DNA of 64,000 bases from Brumimicrobium ulvae. GTDB taxonomy: Bacteria > Bacteroidota > Bacteroidia > Flavobacteriales_D > Crocinitomicaceae. Below, piece by piece: positions 33,308-42,323 of this stretch; position 1 is the first letter of the stretch, and every line of letters starts with the position of its first letter. The position numbers were made by a program, and so were the translations under genes. The DNA lies in assembly GCF_947504225.1 (NCBI RefSeq), contig NZ_CANNGT010000007.1, positions 62,001 to 126,000 on the forward strand, written 5' to 3'. The notes beneath the pieces were generated by a model. That model did not search any database and was not told the DNA's origin. It was given only the letters and a program-made list of their open reading frames with translations.

Positions 33308-36265
33308 ATGTTCATCCACACAAAATACAGCATCGGCTACGGCATGAAATCTCCTGAAAAAATCATTCAGTGGGCAAAGGACTGTGGATTCCCAAGTTTG
33401 GTGGTAAGCGACATCAATTCCACAACAGCAATATTGAGCAGTCTAAAATATGCGCAATCAATCGAGTTTCCAATCGTTGCAGGAGTAGACATTCGCAATG
33501 GAGTTGAACACTGTTACCTCATCATTGCCGAAAACAACAGGGGTTTTCATGAACTCAATGCTTTCCTGACCCAACACTTACATGAAAGTTTAAACTTTCC
33601 AAAAGCTGCGCCTTATTTAGCCAATTGCAAAATCATCTATCCTTTGAAGAACAAACCAAAGACCTTACGCGACAATGAATTCATAGGTATTCAAGCTCAT
33701 GAAATCAACAAACTCCCCTTCATTAAAGATGTTCCGAAGGAAAAATGGTTGGCAATTCAACTCATGACCTTCCAAACGAAGAGAGAATTCAACACCCACC
33801 GTTTATTGCGTTCTATTGATAAAAACATTTTACTTTCACAGCTTTCAGAAAAAGAACAAGCTCCAAGTACAGAACAATTTTATTCCTATAAAGAACTCCA
33901 AGCATTGTTTTCTAATGCCAATTTCATCTTGAATCAAACATTTGAGTTATTATCTCAATGTCAAATTCATTTTGGGTTTAACGATGATGCGGAGCCACAA
34001 AACATTCGCACATATACGGGAACAATGGAGGAAGATAAAGCATTAATTCAATCGCTTTGTTTGAAAGGACGTAGCAAACGTTATCCTTGGGCCGATTTTT
34101 CAACCGAAAATGATACCGCCAAAGCAATTACTGATCGCATAGAAAGAGAAATTGAAGTCATTGAACAAAAAGGATATATGGCTTACTTTTTAGTCACTTG
34201 GGACATTATTCATTATGCTAAATCACAAGGATACTTCCATGTTGGCCGAGGCAGTGGTGCCAACAGTATCGTCGCTTATTTATTGGGGATAACAGATGTT
34301 GACCCTTTAGAGTTAGACCTTTATTTTGAACGTTTTATCAATCTTTACCGAAAAAACCCGCCCGATTTTGACATTGATTTTTCATGGAGAGAACGCGACG
34401 ATGTTTTGCGGTACATTTTCAATCGTTTTCCTAACACCGCACTGATTTGCACCTATAACACTTATAAATTTAGAAGCTGTATTCGTGAATTAGGGAAAGT
34501 ATTGGGACTTCCAAAAACTGAGATTGACAAATTAGCCAAGGGCAAATATCAACTTCATGAGTTAGACCACATGAGTCAGCTGGTTTTAAAATATGGAAAG
34601 TACATCGAAGGACTTCCCTCCCATTTGAGCATACATGCAGGAGGAGTCATCATCAGTGAAAAGCCAACTTCTTGGTTGAGTGCAACCTTTCTTCCGCCAA
34701 AAGGATTTCCAACCGTTCAATTTTCTATGCTTGAAGCAGAAGATGTAGGTTTATATAAATTCGATATTTTGAGTCAGCGTGGATTGAGTAAAATTCGCGA
34801 AAGCATAGATATTATTGCATATAATCAACCCGAAAAAGAAATCCACGACATTCACGACATCACCTTCTTCAAAAAAGACAAGAAAATTCAATCCTTGTTA
34901 CAAAACGGAGAAGCCATGGGTTGTTTTTATGTTGAATCTCCAGCCATGCGTATGTTAATGAAAAAACTCAACACAACAACTTATTTAGACTTAGTTGCTG
35001 CGAGTTCTATCATTCGTCCGGGAGTTTCCAGTTCAGGAATGATGAAAGAGTATATTTTGCGTCACAAAGATCAAGAACGCAGAAAGCTTGGACATCCATT
35101 ATTGCTATCCATAATGCCAGAAACCTATGGAATTATGGTTTATCAAGAAGACGTAATCAAGGTGGCCCATCATTTTGCAGGATTAAGTTTAGACGAAGCA
35201 GACATCTTACGCAGAGGAATGTCGGGGAAATACCGTTCGCGGGGAGAATTCGACGCCATTCAAGAGCAGTTCTTTTCTAACTGTAAAGAAAAAGGATATG
35301 CAGACGAACTCACTCAAACCATATGGAAACAAATCGAAAGCTTTGCTGGCTATGCATTCTCCAAGGGACATTCTGCATCTTATGCTGTAGAAAGTTTCCA
35401 AAGTTTGTATTTAAAAGCCTATTTCCCTTTAGAGTATATGGTTGCTACAATCAATAATTTTGGCGGTTATTACACCACCGAATTTTACATTCATGAAGCA
35501 CGAAGATTAGGTGCTAAAATTGAACCTCCGTGTATTCAAAACAGCAAGTGGGAAACAATCATCAAAGGAAAGACAATTTATTTAGGCTTTCAACTTATTA
35601 TGGGAATTGACAGCAAAGAAATCGTTCGTTTACTCAATTATAGAAAAGAAAATGGTAAATTCAACTCTTTGGATCAGTACCTAAGAATGCTACATCCCAC
35701 CCTAGAGAATTTGCTTTTATTGATTCGCATTAACGCATTTCGTGAAATTTCACATGACAAACAAGCTTTGAAATGGCAAGCACATCTGTTTTATAAAAAA
35801 TCAAAAGTTATAAAGCATCAAGAAGTTTTATTTCAACAGGAAACGAAACAATATAAGTTACCTCAGCTACAAGTAGATGAATTAGAGCAATCCTTTGAAG
35901 AGCTCGACTTACTAGGCTTTCCTTTGAATAATCCATTCGAGTTATTATCCTCGCCAATTAAAAACTACATATCAGTCAATGACTTAGAAAAACACACAGG
36001 CCAACACATCACAGTATACGGTTATTTAGTAGCCATCAAAACCACCCGCACCAAACGTGGTGATTTAATGAATTTCGGCACCTTTCAAGATTACAACGGA
36101 GAAATTTTTGACACTGTTCATTTTCCACCAAGCATAAAAGCATATCCTTTTCGCGGTCGAGGTATTTATCAATTGCGTGGAAAGGTTGCGCAAGAGTTTA
36201 ACTACTATAGCTTGGAGGTCATTCAACAAATCAAATTAAAAGAAGTAGATGATTGTAGGTTATAA
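33308..36265 (+). CDS. DnaE-type DNA polymerase III alpha subunit, probably error-prone
   Basis: C-family polymerase of 985 residues, shorter than replicative DnaE (about 1160 or more). Palm-domain catalytic residues are intact in PPDFDIDF (about 354-361) with FHVGRGSGAN upstream, and the chain continues through thumb/fingers blocks (QEDVIKVAHHFAG, FAGYAFSKGHSASYA), HhH-like and C-terminal OB-fold regions (about 890-980). The PHP domain is eroded: the usual HxH at the start is FIHTKYS and the DHG motif is SDIN, so metal-dependent proofreading is probably absent. Following dinB, it is best read as the DnaE2-like partner in a translesion cassette; imuB is not present here. Confidence 0.9.
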   Translation: MFIHTKYSIGYGMKSPEKIIQWAKDCGFPSLVVSDINSTTAILSSLKYAQSIEFPIVAGVDIRNGVEHCYLIIAENNRGFHELNAFLTQHLHESLNFPKAAPYLANCKIIYPLKNKPKTLRDNEFIGIQAHEINKLPFIKDVPKEKWLAIQLMTFQTKREFNTHRLLRSIDKNILLSQLSEKEQAPSTEQFYSYKELQALFSNANFILNQTFELLSQCQIHFGFNDDAEPQNIRTYTGTMEEDKALIQSLCLKGRSKRYPWADFSTENDTAKAITDRIEREIEVIEQKGYMAYFLVTWDIIHYAKSQGYFHVGRGSGANSIVAYLLGITDVDPLELDLYFERFINLYRKNPPDFDIDFSWRERDDVLRYIFNRFPNTALICTYNTYKFRSCIRELGKVLGLPKTEIDKLAKGKYQLHELDHMSQLVLKYGKYIEGLPSHLSIHAGGVIISEKPTSWLSATFLPPKGFPTVQFSMLEAEDVGLYKFDILSQRGLSKIRESIDIIAYNQPEKEIHDIHDITFFKKDKKIQSLLQNGEAMGCFYVESPAMRMLMKKLNTTTYLDLVAASSIIRPGVSSSGMMKEYILRHKDQERRKLGHPLLLSIMPETYGIMVYQEDVIKVAHHFAGLSLDEADILRRGMSGKYRSRGEFDAIQEQFFSNCKEKGYADELTQTIWKQIESFAGYAFSKGHSASYAVESFQSLYLKAYFPLEYMVATINNFGGYYTTEFYIHEARRLGAKIEPPCIQNSKWETIIKGKTIYLGFQLIMGIDSKEIVRLLNYRKENGKFNSLDQYLRMLHPTLENLLLLIRINAFREISHDKQALKWQAHLFYKKSKVIKHQEVLFQQETKQYKLPQLQVDELEQSFEELDLLGFPLNNPFELLSSPIKNYISVNDLEKHTGQHITVYGYLVAIKTTRTKRGDLMNFGTFQDYNGEIFDTVHFPPSIKAYPFRGRGIYQLRGKVAQEFNYYSLEVIQQIKLKEVDDCRL

Positions 36266-36361
36266 AACCCAAATGCCTATCCAATTGAAAACCGACTATA
36301 ACGAATAAATACCGATAAAATATTTAACAAGCATAAAAACAGTCAATTCTAAATATTCTAT

Positions 36362-36369
36362 TATATTTG
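36362..36369 (+). promoter_or_regulatory. -7 box of the T9SS cargo gene
   Basis: TATATTTG, exact consensus, 23 bp before the ATG at 36393; no clear -33 TTG. Confidence 0.5.
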
Positions 36370-36392
36370 GGTGAACTAAAAAATAAAAATCT

Positions 36393-37136
36393 ATGAAAAA
36401 AATTTACTTATTAACCTTAGCAACTTTATTTGCGGGTGCAGTTTCAGCACAACGTTCTCTAGACTTATCATTAACATTAACAGATCCTGTTGATGCATCT
36501 ACTGTTCCTCAAACGACTAATCAAAACCTTGATTTTGAAGTTAGTAACTTAGGAGATGATTTAATTGAAAATGATACTATAGTTCTCTACTTGTACAATG
36601 CGACTACACAAATGCAGTATTCAATGGTTGGACAATTACAAGACCAAGTTAACATTATACCTCTTACTGGTCAAACATTGCCGGTTGCGACATCTTTAAA
36701 TAGTGGTGGTACATTTACTCCTGCAATGCTAGGTGGAATAGAACTAGACCTTACCGCAGCAGGTTTTAATGTTGGTGACAATATTATTGTTGCTGTAGAT
36801 ATCTGGGGAGCTAATGGAGAAACAGAAGAGCTAGCTACATTCGCTGACAACAGCGGTTCTTTTACAATTGGTGCAACTACGTCACTTACTATCAATACAA
36901 AAGACATCAAAGTTTACCCTAACCCAGCAACGAACTTTGTTAACTTCAAAGTTGATGGTTTAGAAAATGGAACAGTTACGATTAACTCTGTTACTGGACA
37001 AGAAGTTGTAAACACTTCAATCAGCGGTACTGAAAAAGTTAATGTTAACCACTTAAATAATGGTGTTTACATTTATACTGTACGTAACGCAAACGGTGAA
37101 GTTGTTAAAACAAACAAATTGATTATCAGAAAGTAA
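36393..37136 (+). CDS. Small secreted protein with T9SS type A sorting domain
   Basis: 247 residues. Signal peptide about 1-19 (ending AVSAQ), one Ig-like beta-sandwich of about 145 residues (LDLSLTLTDPVDASTVPQ..., DLIENDTIVLYL) and a C-terminal T9SS type A domain starting IKVYPNPATNFV and ending TNKLIIRK. No catalytic motif; probably a surface or matrix protein. It has its own -7 box and its own terminator, so it is monocistronic. Its N-terminal fold resembles the CARDB-like domains that describe comparisons of opposing terms, but I cannot assign a family. Confidence 0.8.
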   Translation: MKKIYLLTLATLFAGAVSAQRSLDLSLTLTDPVDASTVPQTTNQNLDFEVSNLGDDLIENDTIVLYLYNATTQMQYSMVGQLQDQVNIIPLTGQTLPVATSLNSGGTFTPAMLGGIELDLTAAGFNVGDNIIVAVDIWGANGETEELATFADNSGSFTIGATTSLTINTKDIKVYPNPATNFVNFKVDGLENGTVTINSVTGQEVVNTSISGTEKVNVNHLNNGVYIYTVRNANGEVVKTNKLIIRK

Positions 37137-37162
37137 TTTTACGATAACATTTAATTTACAGA

Positions 37163-37195
37163 AAGAGATCATTCGCAAGGATGGTCTCTTTTTTA
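37163..37195 (+). terminator. Terminator of the T9SS cargo gene
   Basis: AGAGATCATTC-GCAA-GGATGGTCTCT forms a continuous stem with a GNRA loop, followed by six T residues. Confidence 0.9.
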
Positions 37196-37275
37196 TTTTA
37201 GTTTTTTTATGATTCATAATTTTGATGGACCTTATTAAACTGTTATATTGTTATAAATCAATAAAAAACAAAAAA

Positions 37276-37467
37276 ATGGGAGATACATCAAAAATAATTG
37301 CTGCAGCTTTAGCAGGTGCAGTAGTAGGAGCTGGAGTAGCATTATTATTAGCGCCAGCAAGTGGAAAAGAGACAAGAGAAAAGATTGCAGATAAGTTGGG
37401 GGACGCAAAAGACGCAATATCTGACAAGGGTGAAGAACTACTTAAGAAGGCTAAAGCAAAATCTTAA
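37276..37467 (+). CDS. YtxH domain protein
   Basis: 63-residue YtxH-family protein. An in-frame ATG exists at 37222, but the family pattern (GDTSKIIAAALAGAVVGAGV, then LLAPASGKETREKI) begins at ATG 37276, so that start is chosen. One glycine/alanine-rich membrane helix (about 6-27) and a charged amphipathic tail (KIADKLGDAKDAISDKGEELL). Family function is unknown; it is often linked to envelope stress. First of three small genes with short gaps (34 bp, then an overlap). Confidence 0.85.
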   Translation: MGDTSKIIAAALAGAVVGAGVALLLAPASGKETREKIADKLGDAKDAISDKGEELLKKAKAKS

Positions 37468-37501
37468 TTAAAATAAACCTTAAGGACAACCACAAAGAAA
37501 T

Positions 37502-37846
37502 ATGAAGGAAGACAATCCAACCCAAAAAAGCATTGAAGAGGTTAAAAAATTAGCCTCTTCTTATCTTGAATTATTTAAAGTTAAAAGTGCAAAAAAATCA
37601 GCTCAGGTTGCTACTGGAGCGAGCTATGGACTACTTACAGTCATATTAATAATAATGAGCTTTACTTTTTTTGGCTTTGCCTTGGCTTTTTTTATAGGAG
37701 AGCTGTTGGGATCAATTGCATTAGGCTTTGTGATTGTTGGAGCAATACCACTAGCCACACTTTTACTAATGCGTCTATTCAACAGGAATATCACCGATTA
37801 TTTACTGAATTTCTTCACCAGACTAATGACAAAGAACGATGAGTAA
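37502..37846 (+). CDS. Phage-holin-like / YqjE-type membrane protein
   Basis: 114 residues: a cytoplasmic N-terminal helix (KKLASSYLELFKVKSAKKSAQVATGAS, about 15-41), two transmembrane helices (about 44-68 and 72-92), and a short C-terminal tail. This is the layout of the holin superfamily III / YqjE proteins that accompany YtxH-like proteins in many genomes; lytic activity is not implied. Its last 8 bases overlap the next gene. Confidence 0.75.
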   Translation: MKEDNPTQKSIEEVKKLASSYLELFKVKSAKKSAQVATGASYGLLTVILIIMSFTFFGFALAFFIGELLGSIALGFVIVGAIPLATLLLMRLFNRNITDYLLNFFTRLMTKNDE

Positions 37847-38237
37847 AAAAAACCACTATAAAGAATTATTAATAAAGGAAAAGCGGTTAACTCAAGAAAT
37901 AGAGCTGTCAAAAGTTAAGATAGAATATAACTTAAAAGCAGCTTTAAATCCAGAAAATCTGTTTAGCTTTTTCGAAGACAAGCTAGAGAAACATGTACCT
38001 CAAAATTACGAGGGCGAATTCGATTTGAAGAAATATCTAATCAGTATGTCTGTTGACTTTCTATACGAACAAGTAAGCAGTAGTTTCATCAGTAAATCTG
38101 AAATGAAGAAGACAGCACAATGGAAATTGATTGTAAAGTCTGTTGTGGATAGTTTTTATATCAAAAACAAAGCTTACGTCACAGATTTAGTCTCTGAGTA
38201 TATAGATAAAGGTATAAAAAAATGGACTAATAAATAG
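37839..38237 (+). CDS. Conserved small cytoplasmic protein of the YtxH/holin-like trio
   Basis: 132 residues, no signal peptide or membrane segment. N-terminal coiled-coil-like helix (KELLIKEKRLTQEIELSKVKIEYNLK, about 6-31), then mixed helices. Overlap of 8 bp with the preceding membrane protein gene implies coupled translation and probably physical interaction. No family recognised. The stop codon lies inside the arm of the terminator. Confidence 0.7.
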   Translation: MSKKNHYKELLIKEKRLTQEIELSKVKIEYNLKAALNPENLFSFFEDKLEKHVPQNYEGEFDLKKYLISMSVDFLYEQVSSSFISKSEMKKTAQWKLIVKSVVDSFYIKNKAYVTDLVSEYIDKGIKKWTNK

Positions 38238-38250
38238 TCCATTTTTTTTT
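38221..38250. terminator. Terminator overlapping the stop codon of the trio
   Basis: AATGGACTA-ATAAA-TAGTCCATT followed by a long T-run; TAG at 38235-38237 is the stop of the upstream gene. T-rich on both strands, so it can also serve rimO from the other side. Confidence 0.9.
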
Positions 38251-38270
38251 ATTCACTCGTTTTCTTTTAT

Positions 38271-39584
38271 CTAATCTGCTAACTTTCCGTACAAATCGTA
38301 ATGATCTGCTGAAGTGATCAAAATTGGAGCAAAATCACCGATACGGACATAATTATCAGCTGCTTTAATCAATACTTCATTGTCTACTTCTGGAGAGTCA
38401 TATTCAGTTCTACCAATAAAGTAATCACCTTCTGCTCTATCGAACAAAACTTTTCTTACTTGACCAATGTGGCGTTGATTCAAATCATAACTAATTCCTG
38501 ATTGTAATTCCATAATTGCATCAGCACGTTCGCGCTTTAAAGCCGCAGGAACATCATCTTCGAAATTATAAGCATGCGTATTTTCCTCATGTGAATAAGT
38601 AAAGATTCCTAAACGTTCGAATCTAGATCGTTCAACCCAGTCATACATTTCTTGGAAGTCAGCTTCCGTTTCTCCAGGGTATCCTGCAATCAATGTTGTA
38701 CGAATAGCTATTTCTGGAACTTTATTACGAATATCAGTAATCAACTGTTCTGTTTTTTCACGAGTTGTTCCACGTCTCATCGCTTTCAACATACGTGTCG
38801 AACCATGTTGCAAAGGCATGTCTAGATAATTACAAACGTTGCTTTTGTTCTTCATAACGTCTAACACATCCATTGGGAATCCTGTAGGGAATGCATAATG
38901 TAATCTGATCCATTCGATGCCTTCAACATCTGATAAACGGTCAATTAACTCAGACAATGCACGCTTCTTGTACAAGTCTAAACCGTAATAAGTAAGGTCT
39001 TGTGCAATCAACATCAATTCCTTCACACCTTTTGCTGCTAGGCCTTCAGCTTGTTTTACTAAATCTTCAATCGGAGTAGACTTATGTCCACCACGCATGA
39101 TGGGAATAGCACAGAATGAACACGGTCGATCACATCCTTCTGCAATCTTAAAATAAGCATAATGTGATGGAGTTGTCAGTAAACGCTCTCCAACCAATTC
39201 ATGTTTATAATCTGCTTTTAATGTTTTTAGCATACGTGGTAACTCACGTGTCCCAAAATAAGCATCAACCTCAGGTATTTCTTTTTCTAAATCGTCTTTA
39301 TATCGTTGTGATAAACATCCTGTAACGTATACTTTATCTACTTGCCCTTCTTTCTTAGCTTGTGCATAACGTAAAATCGTATCAATTGATTCTTGTTTTG
39401 CGTTGTCGATAAATCCACATGTATTGATAATGACAATTTCAGAATCATCTTGTTTTGCTTCGTGTTCTACTTCAAATTTATTGGCTTTCAATTGTGCCAT
39501 AAGCACTTCTGAGTCAAAAATATTCTTTGAACATCCTAAAGTGACAACATTCACTTTGTTTTTCTTCAGCGTTTTTGTCTTCAT
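38271..39584 (-). CDS. rimO: Ribosomal protein S12 methylthiotransferase RimO
   Basis: Radical-SAM enzyme that adds a methylthio group to Asp of ribosomal protein S12. 437 residues. UPF0004 domain starts VNVVTLGCSKNIFDSE, the RimO-type signature (MiaB differs here); radical SAM cluster cysteines Cys151, Cys155, Cys158 in GCDRPCSFC; C-terminal TRAM domain (about 370-437). Terminal cluster cysteines are supplied by GCSKN, NTCGFID and VTGCLSQ. Promoter and -7 box lie immediately upstream of the ATG, so the transcript may be leaderless. Confidence 0.96.
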   Translation of the reverse strand: MKTKTLKKNKVNVVTLGCSKNIFDSEVLMAQLKANKFEVEHEAKQDDSEIVIINTCGFIDNAKQESIDTILRYAQAKKEGQVDKVYVTGCLSQRYKDDLEKEIPEVDAYFGTRELPRMLKTLKADYKHELVGERLLTTPSHYAYFKIAEGCDRPCSFCAIPIMRGGHKSTPIEDLVKQAEGLAAKGVKELMLIAQDLTYYGLDLYKKRALSELIDRLSDVEGIEWIRLHYAFPTGFPMDVLDVMKNKSNVCNYLDMPLQHGSTRMLKAMRRGTTREKTEQLITDIRNKVPEIAIRTTLIAGYPGETEADFQEMYDWVERSRFERLGIFTYSHEENTHAYNFEDDVPAALKRERADAIMELQSGISYDLNQRHIGQVRKVLFDRAEGDYFIGRTEYDSPEVDNEVLIKAADNYVRIGDFAPILITSADHYDLYGKLAD

Positions 39585-39588
39585 GCTG

Positions 39589-39617
39589 CAAAGTTACAGC
39601 TTAAATAAGATTTTCAA
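39589..39617 (-). promoter_or_regulatory. Promoter of rimO, -7 box four bases from ATG
   Basis: Minus strand: TTG at 39617-39615, 18-bp spacer, TAACTTTG at 39596-39589, then CAGC and ATG at 39584. Complete Bacteroidota promoter; predicted transcription start coincides with the start codon. Confidence 0.75.
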
Positions 39618-39710
39618 GCACTCCATTATAAAAAGAATACTTTTTCCATTAAAATAGCGATAAAATCATCCTGCAAAATGAATAATACCTTAGCATTTGA
39701 AACATATTTA

Positions 39711-39718
39711 TATCTTTG
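39711..39718 (+). promoter_or_regulatory. -7 box of the DUF1015-yggS operon
   Basis: TATCTTTG, exact consensus, 39 bp before the ATG at 39758. The nearest TTG upstream (39697-39699) is only 11 bp away, so the -33 element is not established. Confidence 0.55.
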
Positions 39719-39757
39719 TTCAACTTGCTAGATATGCAATTTAGAAATGTTTAAACT

Positions 39758-41002
39758 ATGACAAAAATTAAAGCTTTTAAAGCTATACGTCCTGTTCGAA
39801 GCAAAGCGCACTTAGTAGCATCTCGAGCTGTAGCCACGTATAAACATACTATTCTCGAGGCCAAGCTTGAGTCCAACCCTTATTCTTTTATCCACATTAT
39901 TCATCCTGAATTCTTTGAAAATGACGACACAAGAACGGCTCCCAATTCTATTGAACGGTTTTTGAAAGTAAAAGATAAATATGAAGAGTTCAAAGAAAGA
40001 GGAATTCTGATTCAAGACAGTGAGGAGGCTTTGTATATTTACAGGCAATCGACGCCAAATCATTCTTATCTTGGAGTTATTGGTGGAGCTAGTGTTCAAG
40101 AATACAAAGACAATAAAATAAAGAAACATGAAGCTACATTAGCTTCACGAGAAGCTATGTTCACCAACTACCTTGACGTTGTCGGATTCAATGCTGAACC
40201 AGTATTGTTGAGTCATGAAAAAAGTGAGGCACTTGACCTTATTTTGGCAGAAATCGTAAAAAAACGTCCAGAATATGAATTCACGACAACAGATGAAACA
40301 ACTCACGAAGTGTGGATTGCCAACAAAGAAGAAGTAAAAGGAATTCAAAAAGCTTATACAGAAATAGACACCTGTTACATAGCCGACGGACATCACAGGT
40401 CTGCCTCTTCAGTACGTTTACATGATGCTATTGCGGGGCGAGGAGATTATGACAGCACAAAAAACTACAATGCTTTCTTAAGTTTCTTTATCGATGAAGA
40501 ACGTTTGAATATCATGCCTTTTAATCGACTTTGTAAATCACTTAATGAACATACAAAATCAGAATTACTCACTTTAGTAGAAGAACAATTTGAAGTAACT
40601 GAGCTTCAACGACCTACTCCACCAGAGCAATTACATGACATTCATATGTTTGTTGACAGGAGCTGGTACCGACTGCGTCTTAAAATCAACAAGCACACAA
40701 AGCTCGATGCTGTAAGTAGTATTGATGCTGAAATATTGACCCGTTACATCTTATCTCCTATTTTAGGAATTCACGATTTAACGACTGATGAAAACATTTC
40801 TTTTCAAAGTGGCGAAGACGGCATTTTGGCCATTGAACATTCTGTAAACTCCGGTGTTAATCAAGTAGGATTCTTACTTTATCCAGTGACCATGGAGCAA
40901 CTAAAAGCAGTTGCTAATGAAAACGCAATTATGCCACCAAAATCTACTTGGATAGAACCGAAAATGCGCAGTGGCTTAACCATTTATAAAATAGACGAAT
41001 GA
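39758..41002 (+). CDS. DUF1015 family protein
   Basis: 414-residue cytoplasmic protein of the DUF1015 family. The most conserved feature is CYIADGHHRSASS: Asp210, His212, His213, Arg214. A DGHHR core is also the active-site signature of ParB/SerK-type free-serine kinases (family knowledge), so a nucleotide-dependent kinase-like activity on a small metabolite is possible; this is inference. The gene overlaps yggS by 4 bp (ATGA), so the two are translationally coupled, which links it to PLP or amino-acid homeostasis. The substrate is not known. Confidence 0.85.
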   Translation: MTKIKAFKAIRPVRSKAHLVASRAVATYKHTILEAKLESNPYSFIHIIHPEFFENDDTRTAPNSIERFLKVKDKYEEFKERGILIQDSEEALYIYRQSTPNHSYLGVIGGASVQEYKDNKIKKHEATLASREAMFTNYLDVVGFNAEPVLLSHEKSEALDLILAEIVKKRPEYEFTTTDETTHEVWIANKEEVKGIQKAYTEIDTCYIADGHHRSASSVRLHDAIAGRGDYDSTKNYNAFLSFFIDEERLNIMPFNRLCKSLNEHTKSELLTLVEEQFEVTELQRPTPPEQLHDIHMFVDRSWYRLRLKINKHTKLDAVSSIDAEILTRYILSPILGIHDLTTDENISFQSGEDGILAIEHSVNSGVNQVGFLLYPVTMEQLKAVANENAIMPPKSTWIEPKMRSGLTIYKIDE

Positions 41003-41661
41003 TTTCAGAGAATTTATTAAAAGTAAAAGCTAACCTTCCTTCAGATGTAACCCTAGTGGCTGTTTCTAAAACGAAGCCAAATGAGGCCATTATGGAAGCA
41101 TACGAAACTGGTCAACGTATATTTGGGGAAAACAGAGTGCAGGAACTGACCGATAAATACAAAGCCCTTCCCAAGGATATTGAATGGCATATGATAGGCC
41201 ATTTACAATCAAACAAAGTAAAGTACATTGCCCCATTTGTAACTTTAATTCACGGCGTTCACAACTACAAACTCTTGAAAGAAATCAATAAAAGAGCTAA
41301 AAACGAAGGCCGAATTATCGATGTATTAATTCAGTTTCATATTGCTCAAGAAGACAGTAAATCTGGATTTAATTTTGATGAAGCCAAGGAAATGTTAGAA
41401 GATGATAATTTCTCACTTTTGGAAAACATCAACATCCGTGGAGTTATGGGGATGGCTACATTCACAGACAATAAAGAGCAAATTCAGGATGAATTCAGAA
41501 CTTTGAACAATTATTTTCAAATTTTTAAAAGTCACTACTTTAAATTCAATGAAAACTTCACAGTTGTTTCTATGGGAATGAGTGGTGATTACGAAATTGC
41601 TATCGAAGAAGGAAGCAACATGGTGAGAATTGGAAGTACCATTTTTGGTGAAAGAAATTAG
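40999..41661 (+). CDS. yggS: YggS family PLP homeostasis protein
   Basis: 220-residue PLP-binding protein of the alanine-racemase fold type without the second domain; it buffers PLP rather than catalyse a reaction. The Lys that holds PLP is in LVAVSKTKPNE (about residue 25), followed by FGENRVQEL, WHMIGHLQSNK and the phosphate-binding SMGMSGDYEIAI block. Starts within the stop codon region of the DUF1015 gene (4-bp overlap). Confidence 0.95.
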   Translation: MISENLLKVKANLPSDVTLVAVSKTKPNEAIMEAYETGQRIFGENRVQELTDKYKALPKDIEWHMIGHLQSNKVKYIAPFVTLIHGVHNYKLLKEINKRAKNEGRIIDVLIQFHIAQEDSKSGFNFDEAKEMLEDDNFSLLENINIRGVMGMATFTDNKEQIQDEFRTLNNYFQIFKSHYFKFNENFTVVSMGMSGDYEIAIEEGSNMVRIGSTIFGERN

Positions 41662-41693
41662 CCCCTTTTTTTTTAAAATTTAACACTACACTT

Positions 41694-42314
41694 ATGAAAA
41701 CAAATTTCAGGCGATTATTGAATGTTGGACTTACCTTATTGATTTCGTATTCCACCCTAAATGCACAAGACAATTATATGGATTCCCTCCAAAACGTAAG
41801 GGATGAATTCAATCAAAAGTTGCTACATACAGATTCAATCATTAATCCAGAAGAGCAATCCATAATAGCATCTCTTTCATACTTCGAGATAGACCGTAGT
41901 TGGATCCTCACCGCAAAATTCAAAAAGAAAAAAGGGAAGGTATTTGAAATGCCAACTACAACGACAAGAAAACCTGAATACCGACGTATTGGTTATCTGC
42001 ACTTCAAGCGCAATGGTGAGAAATTCAAACTTGCTGTATACAAAAGTGTTGGTTTCACCCTTCCAAAATACAAGGATTATGTATTTATTCCATTTAAAGA
42101 TGGAAATGCACCTGAAAAAACCTATGGCGGTGGACGTTATTTAGACTTGGAAATTACAGATGATATGAAAACTGTTAAAGTAGACTTCAACACGGCGTAC
42201 AATCCCTACTGTGTCTACTCTCATCGTTATTCTTGCCCCATTACGCCGGAGGAGAACCACATTGAAATTAAAGTCGAAGCTGGTGTGAAAAATCCAGTTA
42301 TGAAAGAAGAATAA
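41694..42314 (+). CDS. DUF1684 family exported protein
   Basis: 206 residues with a signal peptide (about 1-24, ending TLNAQ). The DUF1684 core is recognisable from FIPFKDGNAPEKTYGGGRYLDLEI and the C-terminal AYNPYCVYSHRYSCPITPEEN. Function is unknown; the family often accompanies periplasmic enzymes. It follows yggS by 32 bp on the same strand and could be in the same transcript. It converges on the next gene with only 9 bp between stops and no visible terminator. Confidence 0.88.
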   Translation: MKTNFRRLLNVGLTLLISYSTLNAQDNYMDSLQNVRDEFNQKLLHTDSIINPEEQSIIASLSYFEIDRSWILTAKFKKKKGKVFEMPTTTTRKPEYRRIGYLHFKRNGEKFKLAVYKSVGFTLPKYKDYVFIPFKDGNAPEKTYGGGRYLDLEITDDMKTVKVDFNTAYNPYCVYSHRYSCPITPEENHIEIKVEAGVKNPVMKEE

Positions 42315-42323
42315 GACCTTTGT

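Noticed and set aside
37502-37846. Prophage holin
   Set aside because: No phage genes nearby; co-occurrence with YtxH points to the YqjE-like housekeeping family.
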